Shown here one piece after another: positions 21,797-30,686 of a DNA stretch of 36,835 nt (position 1 is its first letter; every line of letters begins with the position of its first letter). This stretch comes from Bacillota bacterium. Lineage in GTDB: Bacteria > Bacillota > Clostridia > Christensenellales > Aristaeellaceae. The notes below the pieces were generated by a model. That model was given only the letters and a program-made list of their open reading frames with translations, searched no databases and had not been told where the DNA came from. The stretch is from positions 1 to 36,835 of the forward strand of contig JAEWAH010000052.1 of NCBI GenBank assembly GCA_023391725.1, in the 5' to 3' direction. The translations under genes were made by a program, and so were the position numbers.

Positions 21797-23584
21797 TCAT
21801 GCTTCTGTCTTGATCTTCAGCAGCTTCAATTGGTCTTCCTGCACGGTGGCGGGAGTATCCATCATCAGGCAGGCGCCGCTCTGGATCTTGGGGAAAGCCA
21901 GCACATCGCGCAGACTTTCGGCGCCCTTTAGGATCATCACCAGCCGGTCGATGCCAAAGGCGAAGCCGCCATGGGGAGGAGTGCCGTACTTGAAGGCCTC
22001 CAGGAGGAAGCCAAAGCGGTTCCAGGCTTCTTCCTTGGTAAAGCCAAGCAGGCGGAACATGCGCTCCTGCAGGTCGCTGGCGTGGATTCGGATACTGCCA
22101 GAGCCCATTTCGATGCCGTTCATGACCAGGTCGTAGGCTTTGGCGCGCACACGGCCCGGATCCGTCTCCATGTACTCAAAGTCCTCGTCCATGGGGCTGG
22201 TAAAGGGGTGATGCATGGCCACAAAGCGGTTGTCCTCTTCGACCCACTCCAAAAGGGGGAACTCCGTGACCCAGAAGAGGTTGTACTTGGTCCGGTCGAT
22301 GAGGTTAAGCTGCGCGCCCAGCTTCAAACGAAGCTGGCCCAGGGCGGTAAGAGCCGTATACTTTTTGTCCGCGATGACGAACACCGCGTCGCCTGCGCCC
22401 GCGCCCAATTTGTCCAGCAGGTTTTGCATGGTGCCTTCCGCCATGGCCTTGGCGAAGGAGGAGCGCAGCGTGCCGTCCTGCTGGACGGCAGCCCAGGCCA
22501 AGCCCTTGACGTGATATGTTTTCACGAACTCCGAAAGGGCATCCATGTCCTTGCGGGAGAGCTTTTCAGCGGCATCCTTGGCACACAGGGCTACGATGGT
22601 CTTGCCTTCTGACAGGGCGGATTCAAACACCGTAAAGCCGCAGCCGCGCACCGTCTCGCCTACATCGGTGATCTCCATACCAAAGCGGGTGTCGGGCTTG
22701 TCGGAACCGTACGTTTCCATGGCGTGCTTCCAGGTCATGCGAGGCAGGGGCAATTGAATGTCAATGTTCATCAGATCGTGGAACACGTCCTTGTAGGCGC
22801 GCTCCACGACGCCCTGAATGTCCTCGGGCTCGATGAAGGACATTTCCATATCGAACTGGGTGAACTCCGGCTGGCGGTCTGCCCGGCCATCCTCATCACG
22901 GAAGCAGCGCGCCACCTGATAATACCTGTCCATGCCGGCCAGCATCAAAAGCTGCTTGTAGATTTGCGGGCTTTGGGGCAGGGCATAGAAGGTCCCGGGC
23001 TTTACGCGACTGGGGACCAGATAGTCCCGTGCCCCTTCCGGGGTGGATTTTGTCAGAATCGGAGTTTCGATCTCCACAAACCCTTCGGAATCCATATGAT
23101 TACGGAGAGTAGATACCACTTTATGCCTGAACCGCAGCATTTCCTGCATGGAGGGGCGGCGCAGATCAAGGTACCTGTATTTGAGGCGCAAGGCTTCGGA
23201 TTCCTTGGTGTCCTCCTCGATATAGATGGGCGGTGTGTCGGCGCGGTTGAGGATCTTGAGTTCCTTCACCATCACTTCTACCTTGCCGGTGGGCATCTTG
23301 TCGTTGACCGCATCGGCGGCGCGCAAGGATACACTGCCTTTCACGGCGGCCACGAACTCGCCCCGCAGCTCCTCCGCCAGGGCAAAGGTATTGCTATCGC
23401 AGGTATTCACGTCGAATACAGCCTGCACGATACCGGAGCGGTCGCGCAGCCACACAAACAGGATGCCCCCCAGGTTCCGGGCCCGCTGGACCCAGCCCAT
23501 CAACGTCACTTCCTGGTTCACCATGGTCTCGCGGACTTCGCCGCACATATGACTGCGTTTCCAGCCGCCCAAGAATTCCGCCAT
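21797..23584 (-). CDS. aspS: Aspartyl-tRNA synthetase, bacterial type
   Basis: A class IIb synthetase of 595 residues, the bacterial length including the GAD insertion. The N-terminal anticodon-binding OB-fold has LMGWVQRARNLGGILFVWLRD; motif 2 is FRDEDGRADRQPEFTQ; motif 3 is GFAFGIDRLVMIL near the end. A leucine in the RNLGG position is what I recall for discriminating AspRS (charging only tRNA-Asp), against histidine in non-discriminating forms; this is a hint only. The start at 23584 has GGAGG 8 bases upstream; the longer frame runs into an R3 repeat. It is the last gene of the T-box operon, 218 bases after hisS. Confidence 0.96.
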   Translation of the reverse strand: MAEFLGGWKRSHMCGEVRETMVNQEVTLMGWVQRARNLGGILFVWLRDRSGIVQAVFDVNTCDSNTFALAEELRGEFVAAVKGSVSLRAADAVNDKMPTGKVEVMVKELKILNRADTPPIYIEEDTKESEALRLKYRYLDLRRPSMQEMLRFRHKVVSTLRNHMDSEGFVEIETPILTKSTPEGARDYLVPSRVKPGTFYALPQSPQIYKQLLMLAGMDRYYQVARCFRDEDGRADRQPEFTQFDMEMSFIEPEDIQGVVERAYKDVFHDLMNIDIQLPLPRMTWKHAMETYGSDKPDTRFGMEITDVGETVRGCGFTVFESALSEGKTIVALCAKDAAEKLSRKDMDALSEFVKTYHVKGLAWAAVQQDGTLRSSFAKAMAEGTMQNLLDKLGAGAGDAVFVIADKKYTALTALGQLRLKLGAQLNLIDRTKYNLFWVTEFPLLEWVEEDNRFVAMHHPFTSPMDEDFEYMETDPGRVRAKAYDLVMNGIEMGSGSIRIHASDLQERMFRLLGFTKEEAWNRFGFLLEAFKYGTPPHGGFAFGIDRLVMILKGAESLRDVLAFPKIQSGACLMMDTPATVQEDQLKLLKIKTEA

Positions 23585-23656
23585 ACCAATTTCCTCCCTA
23601 TGTTGACGGCGGGATATGCCGCCGCGTCTGATTGACCTTTGAAAAAGCGCCATATT

Positions 23657-23779
23657 GATTCCCCTCCCATGGAGGGGGGGGCAACAAGGCCGGATGGGTG
23701 GTACAGAACGACGCATCGAGGTGGCCGCGCTCAACAACCACCCCGGCGCTACGCGCCACCCCTCCATAGGAGGGGAATC
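23657..23779. repeat. R3 element with 21-bp terminal inverted repeats, between hisS and aspS
   Basis: The ends GATTCCCCTCCCATGGAGG.. (23657-23677) and the complement of 23759-23779 match at 20 of 21 positions. The right half, read on the minus strand, shares a 43-base half-unit (CCCCTCC..GGAGGGG then TGGCGCGTAGCGCCGGGG) with 30687-30793. It occupies most of the hisS-aspS gap. Confidence 0.75.
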
Positions 23780-23802
23780 ACGCCCGCCTGCGCCTCGCCA
23801 AA

Positions 23803-25071
23803 TTAACCCCGAATCACTCCCGCTATAGCTTCCGCCGCGTCAGCGATGGGCAGTTCCTTCTCGTCCTTGCCGTTCATGTCCCGAAGCTTCACGACGCCTT
23901 TTGCCAGCTCATCCCCACCCAGAATGGCGGTGAAGGGGACTTCCAGCCTGCCCGCGTACTTGAACTGGGCTTTGAGGCTCTTTCCCATGTGGTCGCAGTC
24001 CGCTTTGACTCCAGCCCGGCGCAGTTCCTGCACCAGCTGGAAGGCGGGCAGCCTTGCTTCCTCCCCCAGAGCAGCCACAAAAACATCCAGCTGCCGGGAA
24101 TGATCAAGCTCTATCTCCTGGCTGTCCAGCAGCATCAAAAGCCGCTCCATGCCCATGCCAAAGCCCACGCCCGGCATTTCAGGCCCGCCCAGCTCCTCCA
24201 CCAGCCTGTCGTACCTGCCGCCGCCGCACACGGTAAGGTTCCCCTGGGGCGTTTTGGTGATTAGCTCAAACACCGTCTTGGTGTAGTAATCCAAGCCACG
24301 CACGATGCGGCTGTCGATGGCGTATGTGAGCCCGGCGGCGCCCAAAAATCCCTGGAGCTGCTTGAAGTGGTCGGAGCACTCGTCGCAGAGCATATCCAGC
24401 ATGCTGGGGGCATCCTTCACAAGCGCCTGGCAGCTTTCTTCCTTGCAATCCAACACCCGCAGGGGGTTTTTTTCAAATCGCCCCCGGCAAGTCTTGCAAA
24501 GGTTATCCAGACGCTCGGCCAGGAATTCCTTGAGCTTTGCGTGGTAACCCGGGCGGCATTTGGGGCAGCCAATGCTGTTGATGTTTACCGTCAGGTTGGT
24601 GACCCCCAGGCTCTCGATCATGCGCCAGGCCAGGGCGATGATCTCCGCGTCCACCGAAGGGCTTTGCGCGCCAAAACATTCCACGCCGAACTGGTGATGT
24701 TCCCTATACCGTCCGGATTGGGGCGCCTCGTAACGGAAGATGGGCGCGTCCAAATAATACATCTTCACCGGCAGCACATCCGCGTACAGGCTGTGCTCGA
24801 TGAGAGCCCGTACCGCACCTGCCGTGCCCTCGGGCTTTAGTGTGATGGACCTGTCACCCTTGTCTTTGAAGGTGTACATTTCCTTCTGCACGATGTCGGT
24901 GGTATCCCCCACCCCTCGCAAAAACAGCTCCGTATGCTCGAACACCGGGGTGCGCACCTCCCGGTAACCCGCCCGGCCCGCCGCCTCCCGCATGATTTGC
25001 TCCAACGCCTGCCAGCGTCCGCTTTCCTTGGGCAGCACATCCTTGGTGCCCCGTGGCGCCTGTGTAAGCAT
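23803..25071 (-). CDS. hisS: Histidyl-tRNA synthetase
   Basis: A class IIa synthetase of 422 residues, the bacterial length. GTKDVLP near residue 8 opens the catalytic domain; motif 2 is SGRYREHHQFGVE; the HisA motif is RGLDYYTKTVFE near 258 with GGGRYDRL; motif 3 is GVGFGMGMERLLMLL. The C-terminal anticodon-binding domain (LDVFVAALGEEARLP onward) is complete. A cysteine-rich stretch in the insertion (CPKCRPGYH, CKTCRGRF, LCDECSDHF) could bind zinc, as reported for some HisRS insertions. The start at 25071 has AGGAGG 8 bases upstream. It follows the peptidase/GNAT pseudogene by 51 bases. Confidence 0.97.
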   Translation of the reverse strand: MLTQAPRGTKDVLPKESGRWQALEQIMREAAGRAGYREVRTPVFEHTELFLRGVGDTTDIVQKEMYTFKDKGDRSITLKPEGTAGAVRALIEHSLYADVLPVKMYYLDAPIFRYEAPQSGRYREHHQFGVECFGAQSPSVDAEIIALAWRMIESLGVTNLTVNINSIGCPKCRPGYHAKLKEFLAERLDNLCKTCRGRFEKNPLRVLDCKEESCQALVKDAPSMLDMLCDECSDHFKQLQGFLGAAGLTYAIDSRIVRGLDYYTKTVFELITKTPQGNLTVCGGGRYDRLVEELGGPEMPGVGFGMGMERLLMLLDSQEIELDHSRQLDVFVAALGEEARLPAFQLVQELRRAGVKADCDHMGKSLKAQFKYAGRLEVPFTAILGGDELAKGVVKLRDMNGKDEKELPIADAAEAIAGVIRG

Positions 25072-25122
25072 AGTGATTTCCTCCTTTGGTCTTCTATATA
25101 AAAGGTGTTCCTCTATTGGCAC

Positions 25123-26351
25123 TCATCCATCGGCCAGGGCCATTCGGTAGCGGATCTCCCACACGCTCTGCCCGCTGATCTCAATGGTCCGCCGTGCGCC
25201 GTCCCGGTGAAAGCCGAAACGCTCGTAGGCGCGCTGGGCGCGGGTGTTCTCCTCCAGCGTCCATAGGCGGCAATCGGTGAATCCCAGCTTTTTAAGCTCC
25301 CTGGTGACAAAGCGCATCAGATGCTTTCCATGCCCCTGGCTCCAATGCTCAGGCAGCACATAGATGGAAACAATCTCGCCGCAGGTTTCCGGAAGGTCAT
25401 CGTCCCTGTTCTTCATGAAGCTGGACACGCCGATGACCCGATGGTCTTTCACAAGCACCGCGAAATAGTTGCCTTCCATCTGGGAATAGCGGGTGCGGTA
25501 GCGTTCCTCCCAGCTTGCGCAATTCAGGCTATCCAGGTATTCCTGAGGGATCATGCCCGGATAGGCCGCCTTCCAGGTATCCACATACACCCGAGCCATG
25601 CCAGGGATATCTTCAGGCTGAACATACCGAACTTCTACCCCGTCCAGCAGATCCGTAAGGGGCCGTTCTTCCGGATTATCCAGCAGGGTCTTCTCCAGCC
25701 CTGCGGGGGTATTGCGCAATAGATACGCATGCGCGGTTTCATTGCTTTTAATGACCCGGTATGTCCCATCCTTAAAAACGATGGCACAATTGTTTTCAAC
25801 AGCAAGACCTGGTTTCGCCTTTGATTTCATGAAATCGTCGAACTCGCCGCGCTCATTATAATGGGGGCATGCAATGGCGCGTAGCACCCCCAGGCCATTC
25901 ACCACGCAATAGTTTCCGGTTTCCTCTTTCTCGCTGTCGCTAAAGGCTTCAGAAAACCAGCAGATGGAGCCCGCGCTGAGCCCCGAAGGATCGTGCCCTT
26001 TTCATAGGCTTCCCGTAAGAACACATCAACGTGTTTTTCCTGCCAGACTTCCATCATCTTCTTGGTGTTCCCGCCACCCACATAAATGATGTCCGCGGAA
26101 AGGATTTTCCGCCGCATCTCTTCCTGGGTCGCATCGCCCGAAAGCAAAAGCAGCGTTTCCGTTTGGCAGCCAAGCTTTTCCCCGTAGACCTCATGGAAGG
26201 TATCCATATACCCTTGCGGCTCGCCGCTGGCCGTGGGCAGGAACAGCGCCAGGGGCTTTTCCTTATGGGCAAGCGATACGATCTGACGGTCGATGGCCAA
26301 GGTCTCCTCTAATCTGATTTCTCCCCCGCCGATGGCTACGATCGTTCCCAC
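25123..26351 (-). pseudogene. S51-family peptidase fused to a GNAT acetyltransferase, with a one-base frameshift
   Basis: The start is GTG 26351 (VGTIVAIGGGEI) with AGGAGG 7 bases upstream. The first frame gives about 120 residues of a peptidase E-like protein (IYVGGGNTKKMMEVW) and then goes out of frame at about 25980-25984. The conserved segment GLSAGSICWFSEAFSD is encoded in the next frame, starting at CTC 25980; one G in the run CGGGG appears to be missing (CGGGGG would restore it). The rest continues NYCVVNGLGVLRAIACPHY, then YRVIKSN and, without a stop, a GNAT domain (VRYVQPEDIPGMARVYVDTW; acetyl-CoA loop SQGHGKHLM; YERFGFHRDG). Repaired, it would be 409 residues. Either a real recent mutation or a base-calling error. 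It is the first gene of the T-box operon. Confidence 0.8.
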
Positions 26352-26392
26352 GCGCGTTCCTCCTTCCCCAATTTCCTGCTTTGCGAAGTTAT

Positions 26393-26421
26393 AAAAAAAC
26401 ATCCCATGCCTGCGCATGGGA
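26393..26421 (-). terminator. T-box regulated terminator
   Basis: TCCCATGC, loop GCAG, GCATGGGA, then TG and TTTTTTT on the minus strand, 42 bases upstream of the GTG start. Its 5' arm lies just after the T-box sequence, as expected for the competing structure. Confidence 0.9.
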
Positions 26422-26622
26422 CGAATTCACATCTTCGTGGTGCCACCCCGCTTGAAAAGGTTTCCCTTTTCCACTCAAATCCCGATATCGCGGGATACGC
26501 GCCTGCTCTCGCAGGAGGCTCCGGGGTGTCTTTCCCCCATTCCCTTGGCAAAGGGGCTTTCAGCCATGACCCCTCTCTCTTGGTGCCGGAAACGGGCTAC
26601 TCTCCCCATCCAAGCCGAGTAT
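26393..26622 (-). promoter_or_regulatory. T-box riboswitch leader, probable Asp (GAC) specifier
   Basis: Transcribed on the minus strand upstream of the peptidase/GNAT-hisS-aspS genes. Stem I: the 5' foot GGCT (26616-26613) pairs with AGCC (26520-26517); GGGGAGAGTAG carries the AGTA side of the loop E motif; AGAGAG follows at 26580-26575; the 3' side reads GGGAAAGACACCCC, with GAA then A-GAC-A, so the specifier is read as GAC (26530-26528). CAC overlaps it (26528-26526). The T-box sequence GCGGGGTGGCACCACG is at 26451-26436, followed by the terminator hairpin. Uncharged tRNA would stabilise the antiterminator and allow expression. Confidence 0.9.
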
Positions 26623-26628
26623 GGGGGA

Positions 26629-26657
26629 ATTATACAATGGGGAGGAAGGGATGTCAA
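26629..26657 (-). promoter_or_regulatory. Consensus sigma-A promoter of the T-box operon
   Basis: Minus strand: TTGACA (26657-26652), 17 bases, TATAAT (26634-26629). Both boxes are perfect. The start of transcription would be near 26622, just before stem I. Confidence 0.93.
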
Positions 26658-26684
26658 GGGGAGATGATTATGAAATACGCGAAC

Positions 26685-26702
26685 CTCCTTTTGAAAAAGG
26701 AG
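26685..26702 (-). terminator. Hairpin after ftsK
   Basis: CTCCTTTT/AAAAGGAG with a 2-base loop, 28 bases after the ftsK stop and 28 bases upstream of the T-box promoter. It is a modest hairpin with no long T run. Confidence 0.45.
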
Positions 26703-26729
26703 ATTCCCCCGCACCCTCTCCAGACTTCA

Positions 26730-29381
26730 TTACTCCTCAAAATCCATCTGGTCAAACTCTTCCCGAGATATCAGCACCTTGCGGGGCTTAGCCCCGGCGG
26801 CCTGGCTGATGATGCCACGCTTGGTCATCTCGTCAATCAAGCGCCCGGCGCGGGCATAGCCGATGCGCATTTTGCGCTGGAGCATGGAGATGGAGGTCTG
26901 CCCTTCCTGCACGGCCATTTCGATGGCCTGGGACAAAAGCTCGTCCAGCCCCTCGTCTTCGCCCGTGGGGTCGGCGGCATCAGGGGCCATGGCGGAGGAA
27001 GAGGTAGTCTGATCCAGCAATTCCTGGATGTTGGGATCATATTCCGGCGCGGAATGGGAACGGATGAAATCGGTGACGCGGTTGACCTCATCATCCGATA
27101 CAAAGGAACCCTGTACGCGCATGGGGGCCAGGGCCCCGGCGGGCGCGTAAAGCATATCCCCCTTGCCCAGCAGCTTCTCAGCCCCGGCCCGCTCCATGAT
27201 GGTGCGGGCATCGATGCTTGAAGCAACGGCAAAGGCAATACGGGAGGGCAGGTTGTTTTTGATAAGGCCGGTGATCACGTCCACCGAGGGGCGCTGGGTC
27301 GCCACCACCAGGTGGATTCCCGCGGCACGGGCCAATTGGGCGATGCGGCAGATGGATTCTTCCACCTCGCGCTTGCTGGCCATCATCAGGTCGGCCAATT
27401 CGTCGATGATGACGACGATCCGGGGCATGGCCTCCTCGCCCTCCTGGAGGGCGGCGTTGTAGCCGGTGATGCCGCGTACATTGCGCTCCTTGAACTTCTG
27501 GTAGCGCTCCATCATTTCGGTCACGGCCCAGGTGAGCGCGCCAGAAGCCTTGTGGGGATCGCTTACCACAGGCGTCAACAGGTGGGGGATGCCGTTGTAG
27601 CATTGCAGCTCTACCACTTTGGGGTCGATGAGCAGCAGACGCACCTGTTTGGGCGAAGTACGGAAAAGCAGACTGCAGATGATGCTGTTGATACAAACCG
27701 ATTTGCCGCTGCCGGTGGCCCCGGCAATCAAAAGATGCGGCATTTTCGAAAGATCGCAGATGATGGGTGATCCGGCAATATCCTTGCCCAGGGCGACAGA
27801 GAGCGGCGCATCATCCGCGCGGCCCATCTCCTGGCTTTCCAGCACTTCCCGGAGCGTCACAGGGGTGATCTCCCGGTTGGGCACTTCCACGCCTACCAGC
27901 GCCTTGTTGGGGATGGGCGCCTCGATGCGCACGCCGCCGGCGGCCAGGTTCATGGCGATGGTATCAGTAAGGCTGGTAATGCGCTTGACATTGATGCCGG
28001 AGGCCAGTTCCAGCTCGAACCTGGTCACGGTGGGGCCGTGAGTGACCTGCCTTACTTGCGCGCTGATGCCAAAGCTCATCAGCGTTTCTTCCAGGATGGC
28101 GGCGCGCTGCTCATCCTCCTGGCGGGTATCCACTTGGGCGCGCTTGGGGGATTTGAGCATCTCCAGCGTGGGATAGGCATACGGCGGGGGAAGCTTCATT
28201 TGCAGCTGCTGCGTCTTTTTCGTCTTCTGGGGCGGGAGATCAAGATCAGGCTCGTCCAGCCGCTGGCCGCTCATGCGCGGGGCGGGGGGGATATTGGGCG
28301 ATTTCACCGCCGGGAAGTCCGGCGTAGAAGCGGGTGCGGGCTTGGGGGTTGGGAAGCGAATGGGCTTTAAAATGCTCCGACGGCTGTCAAGCTCCCGGGC
28401 AGTATCAGGATCATCCTCCCAGGGCAGGTCATCCTCCCTGGGCATGGGAATGGGCTCCGGCTTTTTGCGGCCCTGGGCGCGCTTAATAGACCCGGCCACG
28501 TCCATGGCAGCTTCTGCTTCGCCGGGGATGATCGTCTCGTCATACAATTCACCGCCTCCACTGCGCCAGCTGGGCCCGGAGGCGGGAACAGGCGCGGGCG
28601 TCATGGACCTGCGCTGATAGGCAGGGATGGGCGCGGCCTGAGCCTGGGCTTGGGTTGCGGCCTGACGCTGGGCCTGCTCCCGGCGGTAGGCCTCCTCCTG
28701 CACTTGCCGCTCCGCCATCTCCTGGGCGCGGCGATCTCCGCGCTGTTGGGAGCGCTCCTTGAAATTCGCGGTCAGGGCTTTCAGATCCACCCTGGAAAGC
28801 AGGATCAAAAGGCCCAGATCAGATAGGACCAAAATGGTCACGCTCACCGCGGTGCCAAGGAAAGTATATAGCGGCCAGGCGAGGATCGCGCCCAGCATCC
28901 CGCCCGCCTCGATAGTCCGCAATTGCAGCTCATAAACGCGCATCATGTCCGGCAAAAACCCGGTGGAGAGGGGGACCGTGCGCGCATTCACCCGGGAAAC
29001 ATATTCTATGACGCCGTAGTAGGTTTTGTCTGTGGCGTCCCATACAAAGGTCACAAGGGTGATCACGCCCAGCATGAACCAATAAATCAAAAAGGATAGA
29101 ACAAGCGCCCTGGCCGGCATCTTGCGCCGGGAAGAAAAAGCTACCAATATCCCGGCCCAGGTGAGAAAAACGGGGAACAGCAAACAAAGCTCCCCGCCCA
29201 CAGGGCGGGTAAGCTTTTGCATGAGGATGAAGATCTGCCCATCCATGGGCGCGACCACCGAGACCAGGGACAATATCCCCAGCGCAATGAGCAGGACGCC
29301 CGCAAGGGTACGTAAAAGCAAGGCCTCGGGGGAGTAGACCGCCGCCTTCTTCTTTTGTGGGACGCCCTTTTTCTTTTGCAT
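26730..29381 (-). CDS. ftsK: DNA translocase FtsK/SpoIIIE
   Basis: A membrane-anchored ATPase that pumps chromosomal DNA through the division or sporulation septum. The 883 residues comprise four N-terminal transmembrane helices (from about 20 to 205), a Pro/Gln-rich linker (about 215-415, much of it AQRQAATQAQAQAAP-like), the alpha/beta motor with Walker A GATGSGKSV near 553 and Walker B VVIIDELADLMM near 657, and a C-terminal winged-helix gamma domain (last 65 residues; ISMLQRKMRIGYARAGRLIDEM) that reads KOPS-like or SRS motifs. The start at 29381 has GGAGG 6 bases upstream. It follows the secreted RsiV-like gene by 27 bases. Sequence alone does not separate FtsK from SpoIIIE duty; in a spore former with one copy visible both are possible. 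Confidence 0.95.
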   Translation of the reverse strand: MQKKKGVPQKKKAAVYSPEALLLRTLAGVLLIALGILSLVSVVAPMDGQIFILMQKLTRPVGGELCLLFPVFLTWAGILVAFSSRRKMPARALVLSFLIYWFMLGVITLVTFVWDATDKTYYGVIEYVSRVNARTVPLSTGFLPDMMRVYELQLRTIEAGGMLGAILAWPLYTFLGTAVSVTILVLSDLGLLILLSRVDLKALTANFKERSQQRGDRRAQEMAERQVQEEAYRREQAQRQAATQAQAQAAPIPAYQRRSMTPAPVPASGPSWRSGGGELYDETIIPGEAEAAMDVAGSIKRAQGRKKPEPIPMPREDDLPWEDDPDTARELDSRRSILKPIRFPTPKPAPASTPDFPAVKSPNIPPAPRMSGQRLDEPDLDLPPQKTKKTQQLQMKLPPPYAYPTLEMLKSPKRAQVDTRQEDEQRAAILEETLMSFGISAQVRQVTHGPTVTRFELELASGINVKRITSLTDTIAMNLAAGGVRIEAPIPNKALVGVEVPNREITPVTLREVLESQEMGRADDAPLSVALGKDIAGSPIICDLSKMPHLLIAGATGSGKSVCINSIICSLLFRTSPKQVRLLLIDPKVVELQCYNGIPHLLTPVVSDPHKASGALTWAVTEMMERYQKFKERNVRGITGYNAALQEGEEAMPRIVVIIDELADLMMASKREVEESICRIAQLARAAGIHLVVATQRPSVDVITGLIKNNLPSRIAFAVASSIDARTIMERAGAEKLLGKGDMLYAPAGALAPMRVQGSFVSDDEVNRVTDFIRSHSAPEYDPNIQELLDQTTSSSAMAPDAADPTGEDEGLDELLSQAIEMAVQEGQTSISMLQRKMRIGYARAGRLIDEMTKRGIISQAAGAKPRKVLISREEFDQMDFEE

Positions 29382-29408
29382 GTCCTTCCTCCAGCGTCCT
29401 TGGTCCAA

Positions 29409-30572
29409 TTATTTGATCAATTGCACGCTTACAAGCGTGCCCGTTTCATCCGCGTGAAGCAGCAGCCGGTTATCCCCGAAGCGATAATAATCGCCGGTCC
29501 CGGCGGGCAGGCGGTAGTCCTCCGCCGTGTATTCGTCAAGCTCCGTGGTGCTTTCAGGCGTTCCCAGCACCGCTTGCCAATCTTCCCTGGTGGTCACGCC
29601 CGGCTGCAAGCCGTACAGGTTGACCCTGTCGGCCCTAATGCCCTGCACCTGGCTTGCGTCATAACTTTCGGTGAGCGCGTCGGACAGCAGCCACACGCCG
29701 CGGAATTCAGGTGCTTCCAGCTCAAAGAACCGGCCGCCGGGATAGTAATCCGGCTCCACCAGCAGGCGGTATTGGTCGAAAACATTGGTGAGGTTCTCCC
29801 CGATGCGGGCGTCGATGCCCGGCAGCTGCCCCGCACGGACCGCCTCCCCAATGGGCCCCGCGGAATCAGGTGAAAGTGTTAAGTAGTCCCCCGCGCCAAG
29901 CTTGTTTAGGGGGCTGCCCTCTGAAAGGTTCAGGTAGTCTTTGAGCTCATACCAGAAAAAGCTGCACCCGCCGCTGTATCCCGAAAGCATCGAGAATTGA
30001 TCCTGAGGGTAAAAGAAGGTGACACCCTCGGCGGTCAGGAAGAAATTGTCCCGGGGAATGGGGGTCAATTGATCGTTTTCCGTGTAGCCGGAAAGGCTGG
30101 GCGCGACCTCCTCGTCCAGTTTGCCCTCCATGTACGAAAACGCGCCTTCCACATCGGTAAACAGATCCTCCGCGGCAATGTTCTTGCCGGTTGTAAGATC
30201 AAAATTTACACATGTATAAACTTGGCCCATGCGGCCATTTTCCATTTCGCCCAAAGCGGAAACGAGTACAGAAAGCACGTCGTTTTGAAGCGTGTTCCTA
30301 TAGTCCACCTGAAGGCCCCAGCCGTCGGCCTGAAGGCCTTGGAGCGTCTCCAGGCGGGCGGCAATTGACGCCTTGTCGTAGATGGCCTTGTTCACTGTGT
30401 CCTGTACGGTGGGATAGCCCGAAAGCGTGGGATAGGTCACCCTTCCAAACTCATTTTTCGTTTCTACGGGCGTCAGCTGCGGGGTTTCCTGAGCCTGCGC
30501 CCCGATGGCAAGGCTGCACACAAGGATGGCCGCAGCCAATAAAAGCAGGAACTTCCTGCTCAATTGTTTCAT
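29409..30572 (-). CDS. Secreted protein with RsiV/DUF3298-like domain
   Basis: The 387 residues begin with a signal peptide (about 1-27, FLLLLAAAILVCSLAIGAQA). The middle part carries the pattern of the PdaC/RsiV-type domains: VYTCVNFDLTTGKNIAAEDLFTD, followed by a segment with FFLTAEGVTFFYPQDQ. The rest (from about 250) is not recognised; it ends with short SmpA-like phrases (LYGLQPGVTTREDWQAVLGTPE, YYRFGDNRLLLHAD) reminiscent of small lipoprotein beta domains. Unlike RsiV, it has no cytosolic anti-sigma region or transmembrane anchor, so it is not an anti-sigma factor as written. Start ATG 30572 with GAGGAGGTG upstream is excellent. A shorter relative lies at 33932-34624. Confidence 0.72.
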   Translation of the reverse strand: MKQLSRKFLLLLAAAILVCSLAIGAQAQETPQLTPVETKNEFGRVTYPTLSGYPTVQDTVNKAIYDKASIAARLETLQGLQADGWGLQVDYRNTLQNDVLSVLVSALGEMENGRMGQVYTCVNFDLTTGKNIAAEDLFTDVEGAFSYMEGKLDEEVAPSLSGYTENDQLTPIPRDNFFLTAEGVTFFYPQDQFSMLSGYSGGCSFFWYELKDYLNLSEGSPLNKLGAGDYLTLSPDSAGPIGEAVRAGQLPGIDARIGENLTNVFDQYRLLVEPDYYPGGRFFELEAPEFRGVWLLSDALTESYDASQVQGIRADRVNLYGLQPGVTTREDWQAVLGTPESTTELDEYTAEDYRLPAGTGDYYRFGDNRLLLHADETGTLVSVQLIK

Positions 30573-30598
30573 AGTTACACCTCCTCTTATAGAGTTCT

Positions 30599-30627
30599 AT
30601 TTTACAACATTTGGCCTCCTTTCGCAA
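30599..30627 (-). promoter_or_regulatory. Sigma-A promoter of the RsiV-like gene and probably ftsK
   Basis: Minus strand: TTGCGA (30627-30622), 17 bases, TAAAAT (30604-30599), 26 bases before the start codon. Confidence 0.65.
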
Positions 30628-30686
30628 GTTTCATGAGCGTTTGATAGGGAGGAAGGTTCTGCCATTCAAGTATAGCCCGTCTCAGT

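Noticed and set aside
21797..23584. Non-discriminating AspRS (charging tRNA-Asn too)
   Set aside because: The leucine in RNLGG fits the discriminating type better; a single position is too little to call either way.
25899..25990. Programmed -1 or +1 frameshift in the peptidase/GNAT gene
   Set aside because: No slippery heptamer, and no stimulatory hairpin was noticed; a lost G in a G run is simpler.
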